Assembly: GCF_017652985.1 (NCBI RefSeq)
Contig: NZ_JAGGDJ010000014.1
Location: forward strand, 1 to 64,000
DNA length: 64,000 nt
Source of the DNA: Paenibacillus artemisiicola
Lineage (GTDB): Bacteria; Bacillota; Bacilli; Paenibacillales; Paenibacillaceae
Reading direction: 5' to 3'
The notes beneath the pieces are model-generated. The model saw only the letters and a list, made by a program, of their open reading frames with translations, searched no databases and was not told the origin of the DNA. Made by a program: the position numbers and the translations under genes. Within the stretch, counting starts at the first letter, position 1. Each line of letters starts with the position of its first letter. Below are positions 17,238 to 24,677 of this stretch, piece after piece.

Positions 17238-18563
17238 TCATTCCTTCCGAAGTTGTTTCTTGCGCGGGAACGCCAGCGTCACGCGCGCGCCGCGTCCCGG
17301 CTCGCTGCTCACGGCGAGCGTCCCGCCGCTCAGCAGCATGACGTTGTACGCGTAGGACAAGCCGAGCCCGTAATTGTCGGCGCGGCTCTTCGTGCTGAAG
17401 AACGGCTCCAGGACGCGCCGCTGCAGCTCCTTCGGAATGCCGGGCCCGTCGTCCGCCACGGTCAGCAGCACCTGCCGTTTGTTCCCCTCGAGCGTCAGCC
17501 GGAGACGACCGCCCCGTTCCATCGCCTCGGCCGCGTTCGCGATCAGGTTGCCGACCGCCTCCCGGACGTGGACGGCGTCCAGCGTCAGCACGGGGCGTTC
17601 CAGCACGCCGAACGAGACGGCGATCCCCCGCGCTTCGAGCTCGTCGGCGTACCGGGCGAGGCAGTCGCGGACGACGGCTTCCAGCGCGTGCGGCTGCTCG
17701 CGCAGGACGATCGCCTTCGTCCGCCCGTGAATGCGCGTCACCATATCCAATAAATGCGCGGAGGATTGCGAGATGATGGCGAGATGCTGCCGCGCTTCGT
17801 CGTCGGCGTCCGGCAGCCGATGGCCGAGATTGAGCGTGCTGAGCGAGATTTTGCCGATTTCGTTCTTGATCGTGTGATTGAGCATCGTCGTGCCCGAGCT
17901 GACGGCCTCCATCGTCGCGTCGAGCGGATCGCGTTCGAGCCGCAGTTTGACGCCGAGAAAGCCGTACATGAAGACGCACAGAAGCGCCATGGCGAGCGAA
18001 TAGATGACGAAGACGGAGATGTACGCGAAGAAGTCGAAGTCCGGCTCGATCGCCCGGGCCACGTTGATGAACGCGAGGGCCGCGAGCACGGTGGGCACGA
18101 TGATCAGCGTCGTCAGGAGCCGGGCGCGCCTGCGCCGCGGGTCCGCTTCCGTCAGCAGCGCGCGCAGCAGCACCCAGCAGGAAGCGGCGTAATACGGCCC
18201 CACCCAGCAAAGCAGCAGGCCGAAGTCGACGCGGATCGCCGGCTCCAGCGGCGTCACGGCGAGCGTCGCGGCGGCCGGAATCAGCAGCGTGGCTTGCAGG
18301 AGCGCGCGATGCCTCCGGCGCTTCGGCCACTTCTCGGCATAGGCCAGGCTGAACGCGAGAATGCCGTACGGGGTCCACGTCTGATTGACGTACACCGACG
18401 CGTCCGCGACGCGCGGCAGGCCCGCCACGCGCAGCGTACCCTCCAAGCCGCCGACCGCAGCGCACGCCAGGAAGAACGCCGCCCAGCGGTTCGCGCCGCC
18501 GCGCGGGTTCGCCAGCAGCAGCACCGCCGCCGCCGCCGACAACGCGAAGAAGTAAAAAATCAC
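17238..18563 (-). CDS. Membrane sensor histidine kinase
   Basis: 441 residues: about seven membrane segments in residues 1-215, a dimerisation region with the phospho-acceptor in LNHTIKNEIGKISL, and a HATPase domain with N box (NLIANAAEAM), G1 (DDGPGIP) and G2 (NYGLGLS). The start is GTG at 18563, which overlaps the ogt stop as GTGA; no strong ribosome site is seen, so translation is probably coupled. It pairs with the downstream response regulator. No extracellular sensor domain is visible, so the signal may be membrane-borne. Confidence 0.88.
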   Translation of the reverse strand: MIFYFFALSAAAAVLLLANPRGGANRWAAFFLACAAVGGLEGTLRVAGLPRVADASVYVNQTWTPYGILAFSLAYAEKWPKRRRHRALLQATLLIPAAATLAVTPLEPAIRVDFGLLLCWVGPYYAASCWVLLRALLTEADPRRRRARLLTTLIIVPTVLAALAFINVARAIEPDFDFFAYISVFVIYSLAMALLCVFMYGFLGVKLRLERDPLDATMEAVSSGTTMLNHTIKNEIGKISLSTLNLGHRLPDADDEARQHLAIISQSSAHLLDMVTRIHGRTKAIVLREQPHALEAVVRDCLARYADELEARGIAVSFGVLERPVLTLDAVHVREAVGNLIANAAEAMERGGRLRLTLEGNKRQVLLTVADDGPGIPKELQRRVLEPFFSTKSRADNYGLGLSYAYNVMLLSGGTLAVSSEPGRGARVTLAFPRKKQLRKE

Positions 18564-19087
18564 GACGTCGCCCGGAGCGCTCCTTCGCGCCGGAGCAGCT
18601 CCGCCTTCATCGCCATGCCGGCGCGGAAGCCGGTCAGCGTGCCGTTCTTCCCGAGCACCCGGTGGCAGGGCACGAAGAGCAGCACGGGGTTCGCCCCGAT
18701 CGCGCCGGCGACCGCCCGCGCCGCGGAAGGACGGCCGAGCCGTTCGGCGACGTCCGAGTAGGCGCGCACCTCGCCGGGCGGAATGAGCCGCAGCTCCTGC
18801 CAGACGGCTTGCTGGAACGCGGTGCCCCGCAGATCCATCGCGACGCCGGCGTCCCGCGCGCCGTCTTCCAGGTAGGCGCGGATCGCCGCCCCGTAGGGGG
18901 CCATCGCCGCGTCGTCGCGCCGCGGCTCGGTTCCCGGCAGCTGCCGGGCGGCCCAGCCGGCCAGTTCGGCGTAGGCGGCCCCGGGGGTGCCGATGTAGCA
19001 CAGTCCCTTGTCGGTGGCCGCGATATGCATGCGCCAATCGCCGCTGTCGAGCAGCGACCAATACAAATTGCCGTCGAATTTACTCAT
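18560..19087 (-). CDS. ogt: Methylated-DNA--protein-cysteine methyltransferase
   Basis: 175 residues. The suicide cysteine is in the diagnostic PCHRV motif (LLFVPCHRVLGKNG) with the recognition-helix pattern RAVAGAIGANP. It repairs O6-alkylguanine by transferring the alkyl group to its own cysteine. ATG at 19087 overlaps the end of adaA by 8 bases, as in the adaA-adaB operon of Bacillus. Its own stop overlaps the kinase start. Confidence 0.95.
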   Translation of the reverse strand: MSKFDGNLYWSLLDSGDWRMHIAATDKGLCYIGTPGAAYAELAGWAARQLPGTEPRRDDAAMAPYGAAIRAYLEDGARDAGVAMDLRGTAFQQAVWQELRLIPPGEVRAYSDVAERLGRPSAARAVAGAIGANPVLLFVPCHRVLGKNGTLTGFRAGMAMKAELLRREGALRATS

Positions 19088-19679
19088 GAACGTCACCATC
19101 TTTCGAAGGGTTCGGCGCGCGATGCGCCAGTCGGTATTGCGTGGGCGTGCAGCCGGCGGCCTTCTGGAACGCGGTCGCGAAATGCGCCGCGTTCGGCATG
19201 CCGACCTCGCCGCCGACCGCGGCGATCGCGGCCGCGGATTCGCGCAGCAGCGTCTTGGCCGCCTCGATGCGCACGCGCAGCAGGTAATCGGCGGGAGACT
19301 GGCCGCGGACCCGCTTGAAGGTGCGCTGCAGGTGGTACGGGCTGACGTGCTGCTGCTCGGCCAGCGCATCGAGCGTGATCCGCTCCGGATAATGCGCGCG
19401 GATCGATTCCGCGATGGCGTCGACCCATTCCTCGTCCGGAAGCCGCAGCCCGTCCGGCTTGCACCGCTTGCACGGCCGAAAGCCCGCTTGCGCCGCCTCC
19501 GCCGCGGTTTTGAACACGCGCACGTGCTCCCTCTTCGGCGCCCTCGACTTGCAGGACGGCCGGCAAAAAATGCGCGTCGTGCTGACGCTGTAATAATACT
19601 TGCCGTCATGCGACGCATCGCAATCGACGATCGCGGTCCACTGCGCGTCCGACGGCGTCTCGTTCGGTTGAACGGCCAC
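19080..19679 (-). CDS. adaA: AdaA: bifunctional methylphosphotriester methyltransferase and AraC-type activator
   Basis: 199 residues. N-terminal Ada domain: DCDASHDGKYYYSVSTTRIF followed by CRPSC and FRPCKRCKPDG, the four zinc-binding cysteines, of which the first is the methyl acceptor. C-terminal AraC helix-turn-helix (SPYHLQRTFKRVRGQSPADY). The start GTG at 19679 has GGAGGTG 6 bases upstream. The family senses methylphosphotriesters and activates its own operon plus alkA, which is divergent here. Confidence 0.93.
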   Translation of the reverse strand: MAVQPNETPSDAQWTAIVDCDASHDGKYYYSVSTTRIFCRPSCKSRAPKREHVRVFKTAAEAAQAGFRPCKRCKPDGLRLPDEEWVDAIAESIRAHYPERITLDALAEQQHVSPYHLQRTFKRVRGQSPADYLLRVRIEAAKTLLRESAAAIAAVGGEVGMPNAAHFATAFQKAAGCTPTQYRLAHRAPNPSKDGDVHE

Positions 19680-19694
19680 GCGCCTCACCTCCAC

Positions 19695-19731
19695 AACGCA
19701 AAGTATACCCGCTTTGCCGGCCGGATGTAAG
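19695..19731 (-). promoter_or_regulatory. Probable adaA promoter
   Basis: Minus-strand CTTACA (19726-19731), 18 bases, TATACT (19702-19707), start near 19695. A weak -35 box fits an activator-dependent promoter. Confidence 0.5.
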
Positions 19732-19844
19732 CCTGCCCGAATGGAAAAGCAAGATTGCGAAAGGCGCCGTCGCCGTGTTTTATGGTACAACTAGTACGGA
19801 GAGCGGAGAACAAAGCTCCGCCCGACGAGGGAGGCTTCGAACGC

Positions 19845-20744
19845 ATGACAGCTATCATAACCATCGAGACGCCGGACGTCTTCGATTTCGCGCCTATCAT
19901 CGATTACTTGAACCGGTCCGCCAACGAGTGCCTGTACGAAGCGGATGCCGCGTCCGTAACCCGGCTCGTGCCCGCTGGCGGGTCGCCCGCGCTGATCCGG
20001 CTGTCGGCGCGCGCGGACGGCGCGCTGGCGGCGGAATTCCCCGCCCTGACCGGACCGCCGGACGACGCGACGGCGAGAGACGTCACCGCGTACGTCCGCG
20101 AATGGTTCGACATGGATCGGGATTTGAGCGGCTTCCTGGCGCTCGCTTCCGGCGACGAAGTACTGGCTCCCGCGGTCCGGCGGTTCCGCGGCCTGCGCAT
20201 CGTCGGCATCGCCGATTTGTTCGAGGCGCTGTGCTGGGGCATCATGGGGCAGCAGATCAACCTGGCCTTCGCGTACACGCTCAAGCGCCGCTTCGTGGAA
20301 CGGTACGGCGCGGCCTTCCGGTGGGACGGGCGTGCCTACCGGATGTTCCCGGCGCCGGAGCGGATCGCGGCGATCGATCCTGCCGAGCTCCGCGACCTGC
20401 AGTTCACGGAGCGGAAAGCCGAATACGTCGTCGGCGTCGCGCGGCTGATGGCCGAAGGCGCCTTGTCCAAAGCAGGCCTGCTCGCGCTGCCCGATTGGAC
20501 GGCCCGGGAGAAGGCGCTCACCGCCATACGCGGCATCGGCCCGTGGACGGCGCATTACGTGCTGATGCGCTGCCTGCGCAATCCCGGCGCGTTCCCGCTC
20601 GAGGACGTCGGCCTGCACAACGCGCTCAAGGCCGCGCTCGGCCGCGAGGAGAAGCCGTCGCTCGCCGAGATCAAAGCGCTTGCCGCGCCATGGGGCGAAT
20701 GGAAGGCGTACGCGACGTTCTACCTCTGGCGTCTCCTGTACTAA
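19845..20744 (+). CDS. alkA: DNA-3-methyladenine glycosylase AlkA
   Basis: 299 residues of AlkA type. The helix-hairpin-helix IRGIGPWTAHYVLMR is followed by the catalytic aspartate in PLEDVGL, and GIMGQQINLAFAYTL lies in the glycosylase core. It removes alkylated purines by base excision. ATG at 19845 follows GGGAGG. It is divergent from adaA-ogt; together they form a compact adaptive response to alkylation. Confidence 0.93.
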   Translation: MTAIITIETPDVFDFAPIIDYLNRSANECLYEADAASVTRLVPAGGSPALIRLSARADGALAAEFPALTGPPDDATARDVTAYVREWFDMDRDLSGFLALASGDEVLAPAVRRFRGLRIVGIADLFEALCWGIMGQQINLAFAYTLKRRFVERYGAAFRWDGRAYRMFPAPERIAAIDPAELRDLQFTERKAEYVVGVARLMAEGALSKAGLLALPDWTAREKALTAIRGIGPWTAHYVLMRCLRNPGAFPLEDVGLHNALKAALGREEKPSLAEIKALAAPWGEWKAYATFYLWRLLY

Positions 20745-20747
20745 ACG

Positions 20748-20771
20748 AAAAAACCGCCTGGGCGGCGGCTT
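20748..20771 (-). terminator. Terminator between alkA and the YdjO-like gene
   Basis: Minus-strand AAGCCGCC / GGCGGTT hairpin followed by TTTTTTCG. It serves the minus gene directly; alkA ends on its other side. Confidence 0.65.
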
Positions 20772-21015
20772 AAAAATCGAATTCCGATTTCGGTTTTTTC
20801 GGTTGTCGTTTGATCTTGTTTTGCACGGCCGGCAAATGCCTCATGCTCCGATGCATGGGGCCTTTGCAGATCGGGCAGCTTTGCTCGCTCTCGGCGAACT
20901 CCTCGCGCACCCACGCTTTGCACTCCGGATTTTTGCATTTCCAAATCTTCGTCGGAATCAATTTCGGTTTCTCTTCTTCGGTCGTCGCCAACTTGTAAGC
21001 ATCCTTTCCATTCAT
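20770..21015 (-). CDS. Cold-inducible protein YdjO-like zinc-finger protein
   Basis: 81 residues. Two CxxxxC/CxxC pairs (WKCKNPECKAW and SCPICKGPM) form a small zinc ribbon, with a basic C-terminal tail KRQPKKPKSEF; this is the layout of YdjO-type proteins of Bacillales. ATG at 21015 has no obvious ribosome site. The divergent region between this gene and the second riboswitch is AT-rich and holds both promoters. Confidence 0.8.
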   Translation of the reverse strand: MNGKDAYKLATTEEEKPKLIPTKIWKCKNPECKAWVREEFAESEQSCPICKGPMHRSMRHLPAVQNKIKRQPKKPKSEFDF

Positions 21016-21047
21016 CGCGCATGATCTGAGGTTTAATAACTTTTCAT

Positions 21048-21077
21048 TTGACGTTTGCGTTCTTCGTGTTATATTAT
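21048..21077 (+). promoter_or_regulatory. Promoter of the second guanidine riboswitch transcript
   Basis: TTGACG (21048-21053), 18 bases, TATTAT (21072-21077); start near 21084, about 30 bases before the aptamer. Confidence 0.75.
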
Positions 21078-21107
21078 CTAACAAGAAAAACCGAATTGCA
21101 TACGAAA

Positions 21108-21214
21108 ATCGTTTTCTAGGGTTCCGCGGCGGCAGTTAACCTGACCGACGGCCTGGTCCGAGAGAAAACGCACGGCGGCCGCCGTGTGCACGGAGGGACA
21201 AAAGCCCGGGAGGA
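21108..21214 (+). ncRNA. Guanidine-I (ykkC subtype 1) riboswitch controlling an APC permease
   Basis: Conserved blocks in order: CTAGGGTTCCG (21116-21126), CTGGTCCGAGAGA, a GC-rich hairpin (GCACGGCGG / CCGCCGTGTGC), then CACGGAGGGACAAAAGCCC running into a terminator. The core matches the riboswitch at 10.5 kb block for block. The subtype (guanidine rather than ppGpp or PRPP) is supported by that similarity and by the retained ACGG motif, but needs a covariance model to confirm. Confidence 0.9.
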
Positions 21215-21248
21215 TATCAGTCGACGCGATATCTCCCGAGCTTTTTTA
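21203..21248 (+). terminator. Riboswitch-controlled intrinsic terminator
   Basis: GCCCGGGAG-GATATC / GATATC-CTCCCGAGC stem (one bulge) followed by TTTTTT. The 5' arm overlaps the aptamer end, as expected for a transcriptional ON switch. Confidence 0.9.
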
Positions 21249-21279
21249 TTTTAGCCGCCATCGGAAAGGGTTGCTGCGC

Positions 21280-22620
21280 ATGAGAGAGCAAGTGAAGCTT
21301 CAACAGACGCTGTCGCTATTCCAGGTCACGTTTCTCGGACTCGCCTGGATGACGCCCATGATTTACTTCTCCATTTACGGCATCGCGTACGATGCTTCGT
21401 CCGGCATGCTGACGCAGGCCTATCTGCTCGCGTTCGTCGCCATCCTGTTCACCGCGTACAGCTACGGCTTGATGGCCGTCGCCCACCCGACGTCGGGTTC
21501 CGCCTACACCTACGTCAAGAAAGCCGTCCATCCGTATCTCGGCTTCCTCGTCGGCTGGGCGCTGCTGCTCGATTATCTATTCTCCCCCATCATCGCCTGT
21601 CTTACGTTCGGCATTTACATGCATGCGCAATTTCCCGCCGTTCCCGCCGCGGTATGGATCGTCGGCATCAACCTCGCGGTTACGTTCGCGAACGCGAAGG
21701 GCGCCTCCTTCTCCGCGAATTTGAGCAAATGGATCGTCCTGCTTCAAATGGGCTTCATTGCCCTCTTTTGCCTGCTGCTCGTCCGCCATCTGCCATCGCA
21801 TGGCGATCCGCTCGCGCCGCTGCTGCAAACGCGCGTCCCTCTCGAAGGGGTCTTGTCCGGCGCCTCCGTGATCTGCTTTTCGTTCCTCGGCTTCGATTCC
21901 ATCACGACGATGGCCGAAGAGACGAAGAACGCCCGGAAAACGATCCCTCGCGCAATCGCCTTCATCATTATAATCGCCTGCGTCCTATATGTCACACCGT
22001 CTTATTTGACCCAGCTCGATTTTCCGGGCGTCCTCTCGTTCGCAAACCTCGATTCGGCCGGCCTCGAGATCGTGAAAATGGTCGGCGGCGCCGCGCTCGG
22101 CACCGTGTTCATCGGCGTCCTGCTACTCGCGATCTTCACCCAAGGCGTCTCGTCCGTCTCGAGCGCGTCCCGGCTCATGTACGTTATGGGCCGCGAATCG
22201 ATCCTGCCGGCGCGCACCTTCGCGTACGTGCATCCGAAGCTGAAGACGCCGCTCGCCAACATTCTGATCGTCGCGATCGTGTCGCTGCTCGCTCTCGTCA
22301 TCCGGCTGGACACGGCCGTCAAATTCGTCAATTTCGGCGCGCTGACCGCCTTCTTCTTCGTGAACGCGTCAGTCGTCTGCCATTATTTCGCCAAGGAGCG
22401 CCGCCGCTCCCTGACCGGCACGCTGCTGTACCTCGTTCTGCCGGCCGTCGGCGCCGGCTTCATCGCCTGGCTGTTCCTGCTGCTCAGCAAGGACGCGCTG
22501 ATCATGGGCCTCGTCTGGCTGGCCGCCGGCATCGTTTACAACGCGCGGAACGCCGCGTTCGTCAAGCGCCTGCTCGGCCGCAGGCGCATCGGCCGCGCGG
22601 AAGCCGCCGGGCGCCGGTAA
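21280..22620 (+). CDS. APC-superfamily permease under guanidine riboswitch control
   Basis: 446 residues with about 12 membrane segments. APC-family features include an early LGLAWMTPMIYFSIYG, AHPTSGSAYTYVKKA in the segment 2-3 region, and SFLGFDSITTMAEETKNARKTIPRAI, the classical consensus before segment 7. ATG at 21280 has AAAGGG about 10 bases upstream; it lies 32 bases past the riboswitch terminator. Relatives move amino acids or polyamines by proton symport or exchange. Riboswitch control suggests guanidine or a guanidino compound, as importer or exchanger; this is inference. It is monocistronic and followed by a terminator. Confidence 0.93.
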   Translation: MREQVKLQQTLSLFQVTFLGLAWMTPMIYFSIYGIAYDASSGMLTQAYLLAFVAILFTAYSYGLMAVAHPTSGSAYTYVKKAVHPYLGFLVGWALLLDYLFSPIIACLTFGIYMHAQFPAVPAAVWIVGINLAVTFANAKGASFSANLSKWIVLLQMGFIALFCLLLVRHLPSHGDPLAPLLQTRVPLEGVLSGASVICFSFLGFDSITTMAEETKNARKTIPRAIAFIIIIACVLYVTPSYLTQLDFPGVLSFANLDSAGLEIVKMVGGAALGTVFIGVLLLAIFTQGVSSVSSASRLMYVMGRESILPARTFAYVHPKLKTPLANILIVAIVSLLALVIRLDTAVKFVNFGALTAFFFVNASVVCHYFAKERRRSLTGTLLYLVLPAVGAGFIAWLFLLLSKDALIMGLVWLAAGIVYNARNAAFVKRLLGRRRIGRAEAAGRR

Positions 22621-22650
22621 GGCGGCTCGGCGTACGACGGCGGAAAACGC

Positions 22651-22679
22651 AAAAAAAGCACCTGAACCAGGTGCTTTTT
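22651..22679. terminator. Bidirectional terminator between the permease and glutathione peroxidase genes
   Basis: AAAAAAAGCACCTG / CAGGTGCTTTTT: perfect stem with A and T runs on each side, placed between convergent genes. Confidence 0.88.
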
Positions 22680-22703
22680 CGTCTTCATCCGCGATTCGGC
22701 CGC

Positions 22704-23222
22704 TCAATCGTTGACGGTATTGGAAGCCGCGCCGAGGCCGCCCGTCTCGATCAGGCTGCGCAGGTCGGGTTCGATGGCCGAAGGATCCGTCGGAGCCGGA
22801 TACTGCTTCAGGACGTTGCCCTGCCGGTCCACGAGAAACTTCGCGAAGTTCCAATCGATGTCGCCCGCATGGTACGGCGCCGGCACCGCGTCGACCAGGT
22901 ACTTGTAGAGCGGATGCGCGTCTTCGCCGCGCACGTCGATCTTCGCGAACATCGGGAACGTCACGTTGTAATTCAGCTCGCAAAACTGCGCGATCTCTTC
23001 GTTCGTGCCCGGCTCTTGGTTCTTGAATTGGTTGCACGGGAACCCGAGCACGACGACGCCTTCGTCCTTGAACGTCTCATAGATGTGCTGCAGCCCCTTG
23101 TAGTGCGGCGTCAATCCGCAGGCGCTCGCCGTGTTGACGATCAGCAGGATCTTGCCCTCGTACGGCTTCAACGTCGTCGGTTTGCCGTCGATCGTCGTCA
23201 CTTCATAATCGTAAATAGACAT
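22704..23222 (-). CDS. Glutathione peroxidase-family thiol peroxidase
   Basis: 172 residues. Family motifs: peroxidatic Cys in VNTASACGLTPHY, FPCNQFKNQEPG, and WNFAKFLVDRQG. It has Cys rather than selenocysteine and, in Firmicutes, probably uses thioredoxin (or possibly bacillithiol) rather than glutathione. ATG at 23222 follows GGGAGGG by 6 bases. Confidence 0.93.
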   Translation of the reverse strand: MSIYDYEVTTIDGKPTTLKPYEGKILLIVNTASACGLTPHYKGLQHIYETFKDEGVVVLGFPCNQFKNQEPGTNEEIAQFCELNYNVTFPMFAKIDVRGEDAHPLYKYLVDAVPAPYHAGDIDWNFAKFLVDRQGNVLKQYPAPTDPSAIEPDLRSLIETGGLGAASNTVND

Positions 23223-23324
23223 GCTCGTCCCTCCCGAAATCGCGTTGATTTCATTAAATTGCATAAAATCATTATAGCCGAACGCGCGATCCGGGAGCAA
23301 ATCCGATTTCGGGACGGGTGCCGG

Positions 23325-24251
23325 TCAGCTTTCCCGTCCGATGGCGACCTGCAGCTGGCCCGCGAGCTGTTCCGCGTCCTCCCAGACGATCGGCCGCACG
23401 CCCGCCGGCTTGTCCGACGCCGAGGCGGAGCTGCAGGTCCAGGTCACCGGGATCTCGTTGCCGAGCGCGTAGCCGGCGTACATCCACGTCTCGGCCTCCG
23501 GCGCCGAGATGTCGGCGATGAGCATCTTGCAGGTAAGCACCTGCTGCAGCGCCTCCTGCATGGACTTGCCGTCCGACGGGCGCCCCTCTTCCCGTTCCAC
23601 CAGCTTGGGCGAGTAGCCGAGCTGGATCAAGCGCGGAAACACCGTGTTCATCCACTCCCGCGTCATGTCCTCCTCGCGTTCCGGAAGCAGCACGAAGCAA
23701 GGCTTGAGCGCCTTGCCCGATGCGCTGGATTCCGCCTCCAGCCAGCCCTTCTCCGTCAGCCGGAACGTCGAGCCGATCCGCTCGATCATGCCGTCTTCCT
23801 TCAGCTTCTCGGCGATGTACACGAGCTCCTGCAAATTCATCGAATACGTCAAGTTGAAGCTCTGCGCGAACTGATTGATCACGACCGGCTCGCCCGGCCC
23901 TCCCGCATGGCGGTGCAAGTACCGCAGCAGGCGCAGCCCCTTGTCCTCGGTCGTCAGCGGCACGAGCGGCGACTGCAGGATCTCGTCCTTCCCGTCGAAG
24001 GAGACGATGACCGTCTCCTCGCAGTCGCTCTTCTCGCGGATATAAGCGGAGATGATCGGGAACATGCTCCTCTTCTCTCCGTAAGACAGCTGCCTGAACG
24101 GTTCGTAGCTGCCGTCCTTCAAACCGTAAGACGCGCTCGGCGAGCATAGGCAGTTCATGTACCATTCGCTGCCGCCTTTATGTTTGACCTGTACGAGCGA
24201 ATCGCAGAACAGGCATCGTTTCTGATCCAAAACTTCCATGAGTGCGTTCAT
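23325..24251 (-). CDS. Uncharacterised protein: N-terminal zinc finger, winged helix, C-terminal deoxyribosyltransferase/TIR-like fold
   Basis: 308 residues. Residues 13-37 hold CxxC...CxC (CLFCDS, NCLCSPS), a likely zinc site. Residues about 125-175 look like a winged helix. Residues about 190-270 carry the pattern FVLLP...TVFPRLIQLGYSP...LTCKMLIADISAPEAETWMYAGYALG, which resembles nucleoside 2-deoxyribosyltransferase-like domains (IADI...YE-GYA), though the usual catalytic glutamate is replaced near the AETWMYAGYA motif. I do not know the function. The start is uncertain: AGGGAGG abuts ATG 24251 and lies 12 bases before ATG 24239. Confidence 0.75.
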   Translation of the reverse strand: MNALMEVLDQKRCLFCDSLVQVKHKGGSEWYMNCLCSPSASYGLKDGSYEPFRQLSYGEKRSMFPIISAYIREKSDCEETVIVSFDGKDEILQSPLVPLTTEDKGLRLLRYLHRHAGGPGEPVVINQFAQSFNLTYSMNLQELVYIAEKLKEDGMIERIGSTFRLTEKGWLEAESSASGKALKPCFVLLPEREEDMTREWMNTVFPRLIQLGYSPKLVEREEGRPSDGKSMQEALQQVLTCKMLIADISAPEAETWMYAGYALGNEIPVTWTCSSASASDKPAGVRPIVWEDAEQLAGQLQVAIGRES

Positions 24252-24265
24252 CCTCCCTTTTGTCT

Positions 24266-24559
24266 CTATGAAGGATTCGGATCGTCGGCTCCGTTAGAGG
24301 GTGCCGGAGCCATTAAGCTTTTCTCATGTTTGATGTACCCCGTTTCGCGCGATCCGAAGCGCTCCGAAACCGTCCAAATGCTGCCAGTCCAGACGATGGC
24401 GTCCCCCGCGGCGGCTTCCGCCGCCACCTTGTCGCGCGGCAGCCGCAGCGTCTTGCCGCCGATCGCCGCCGTCACGCCGTCCTCGCCGGCTTCGGTCACG
24501 ATGCCGACGCGCCGGACGACGCAGCTTGCGCCTTCGCCTTCGTTCGCCGATTCCCGCAT
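24266..24559 (-). CDS. Hypothetical small protein (DUF3006-like beta barrel)
   Basis: 97 residues. The central region GIVTEAGEDGVTAAIGGKTL followed by RLPRDKVAAEAAAGD recalls small DUF3006/SH3-like proteins, but the match is weak. ATG at 24559 has GGGAG about 13 bases upstream; TTG at 24583 is an alternative. It ends 14 bases before the start of the zinc-finger gene, so they may be cotranscribed. Coding status is probable, not certain. Confidence 0.5.
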   Translation of the reverse strand: MRESANEGEGASCVVRRVGIVTEAGEDGVTAAIGGKTLRLPRDKVAAEAAAGDAIVWTGSIWTVSERFGSRETGYIKHEKSLMAPAPSNGADDPNPS

Positions 24560-24584
24560 TCCGCTTGCCCGCTCCCTTCGCAAG

Positions 24585-24617
24585 AAGGACGACCGCGCCG
24601 AAGCGCCGATCGTCCTT
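24585..24617 (-). terminator. Possible terminator after dgt
   Basis: AAGGACGA / TCGTCCTT stem with a GC-rich loop, about 60 bases past the dgt stop. The minus-strand T tract is poor (TTCTTG). Confidence 0.45.
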
Positions 24618-24677
24618 CCTCTGTCCTTTTAAGCCGTGCCGAGCCGCGGCATCGCTTCCCGCGCTTCACGTCCGCGA

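Noticed and set aside
21108..21214. ppGpp- or PRPP-type ykkC riboswitch for the permease
   Set aside because: ykkC subtypes share 5' blocks, but this RNA keeps ACGG and closely matches the guanidine-operon riboswitch in the same window. Not fully excluded.
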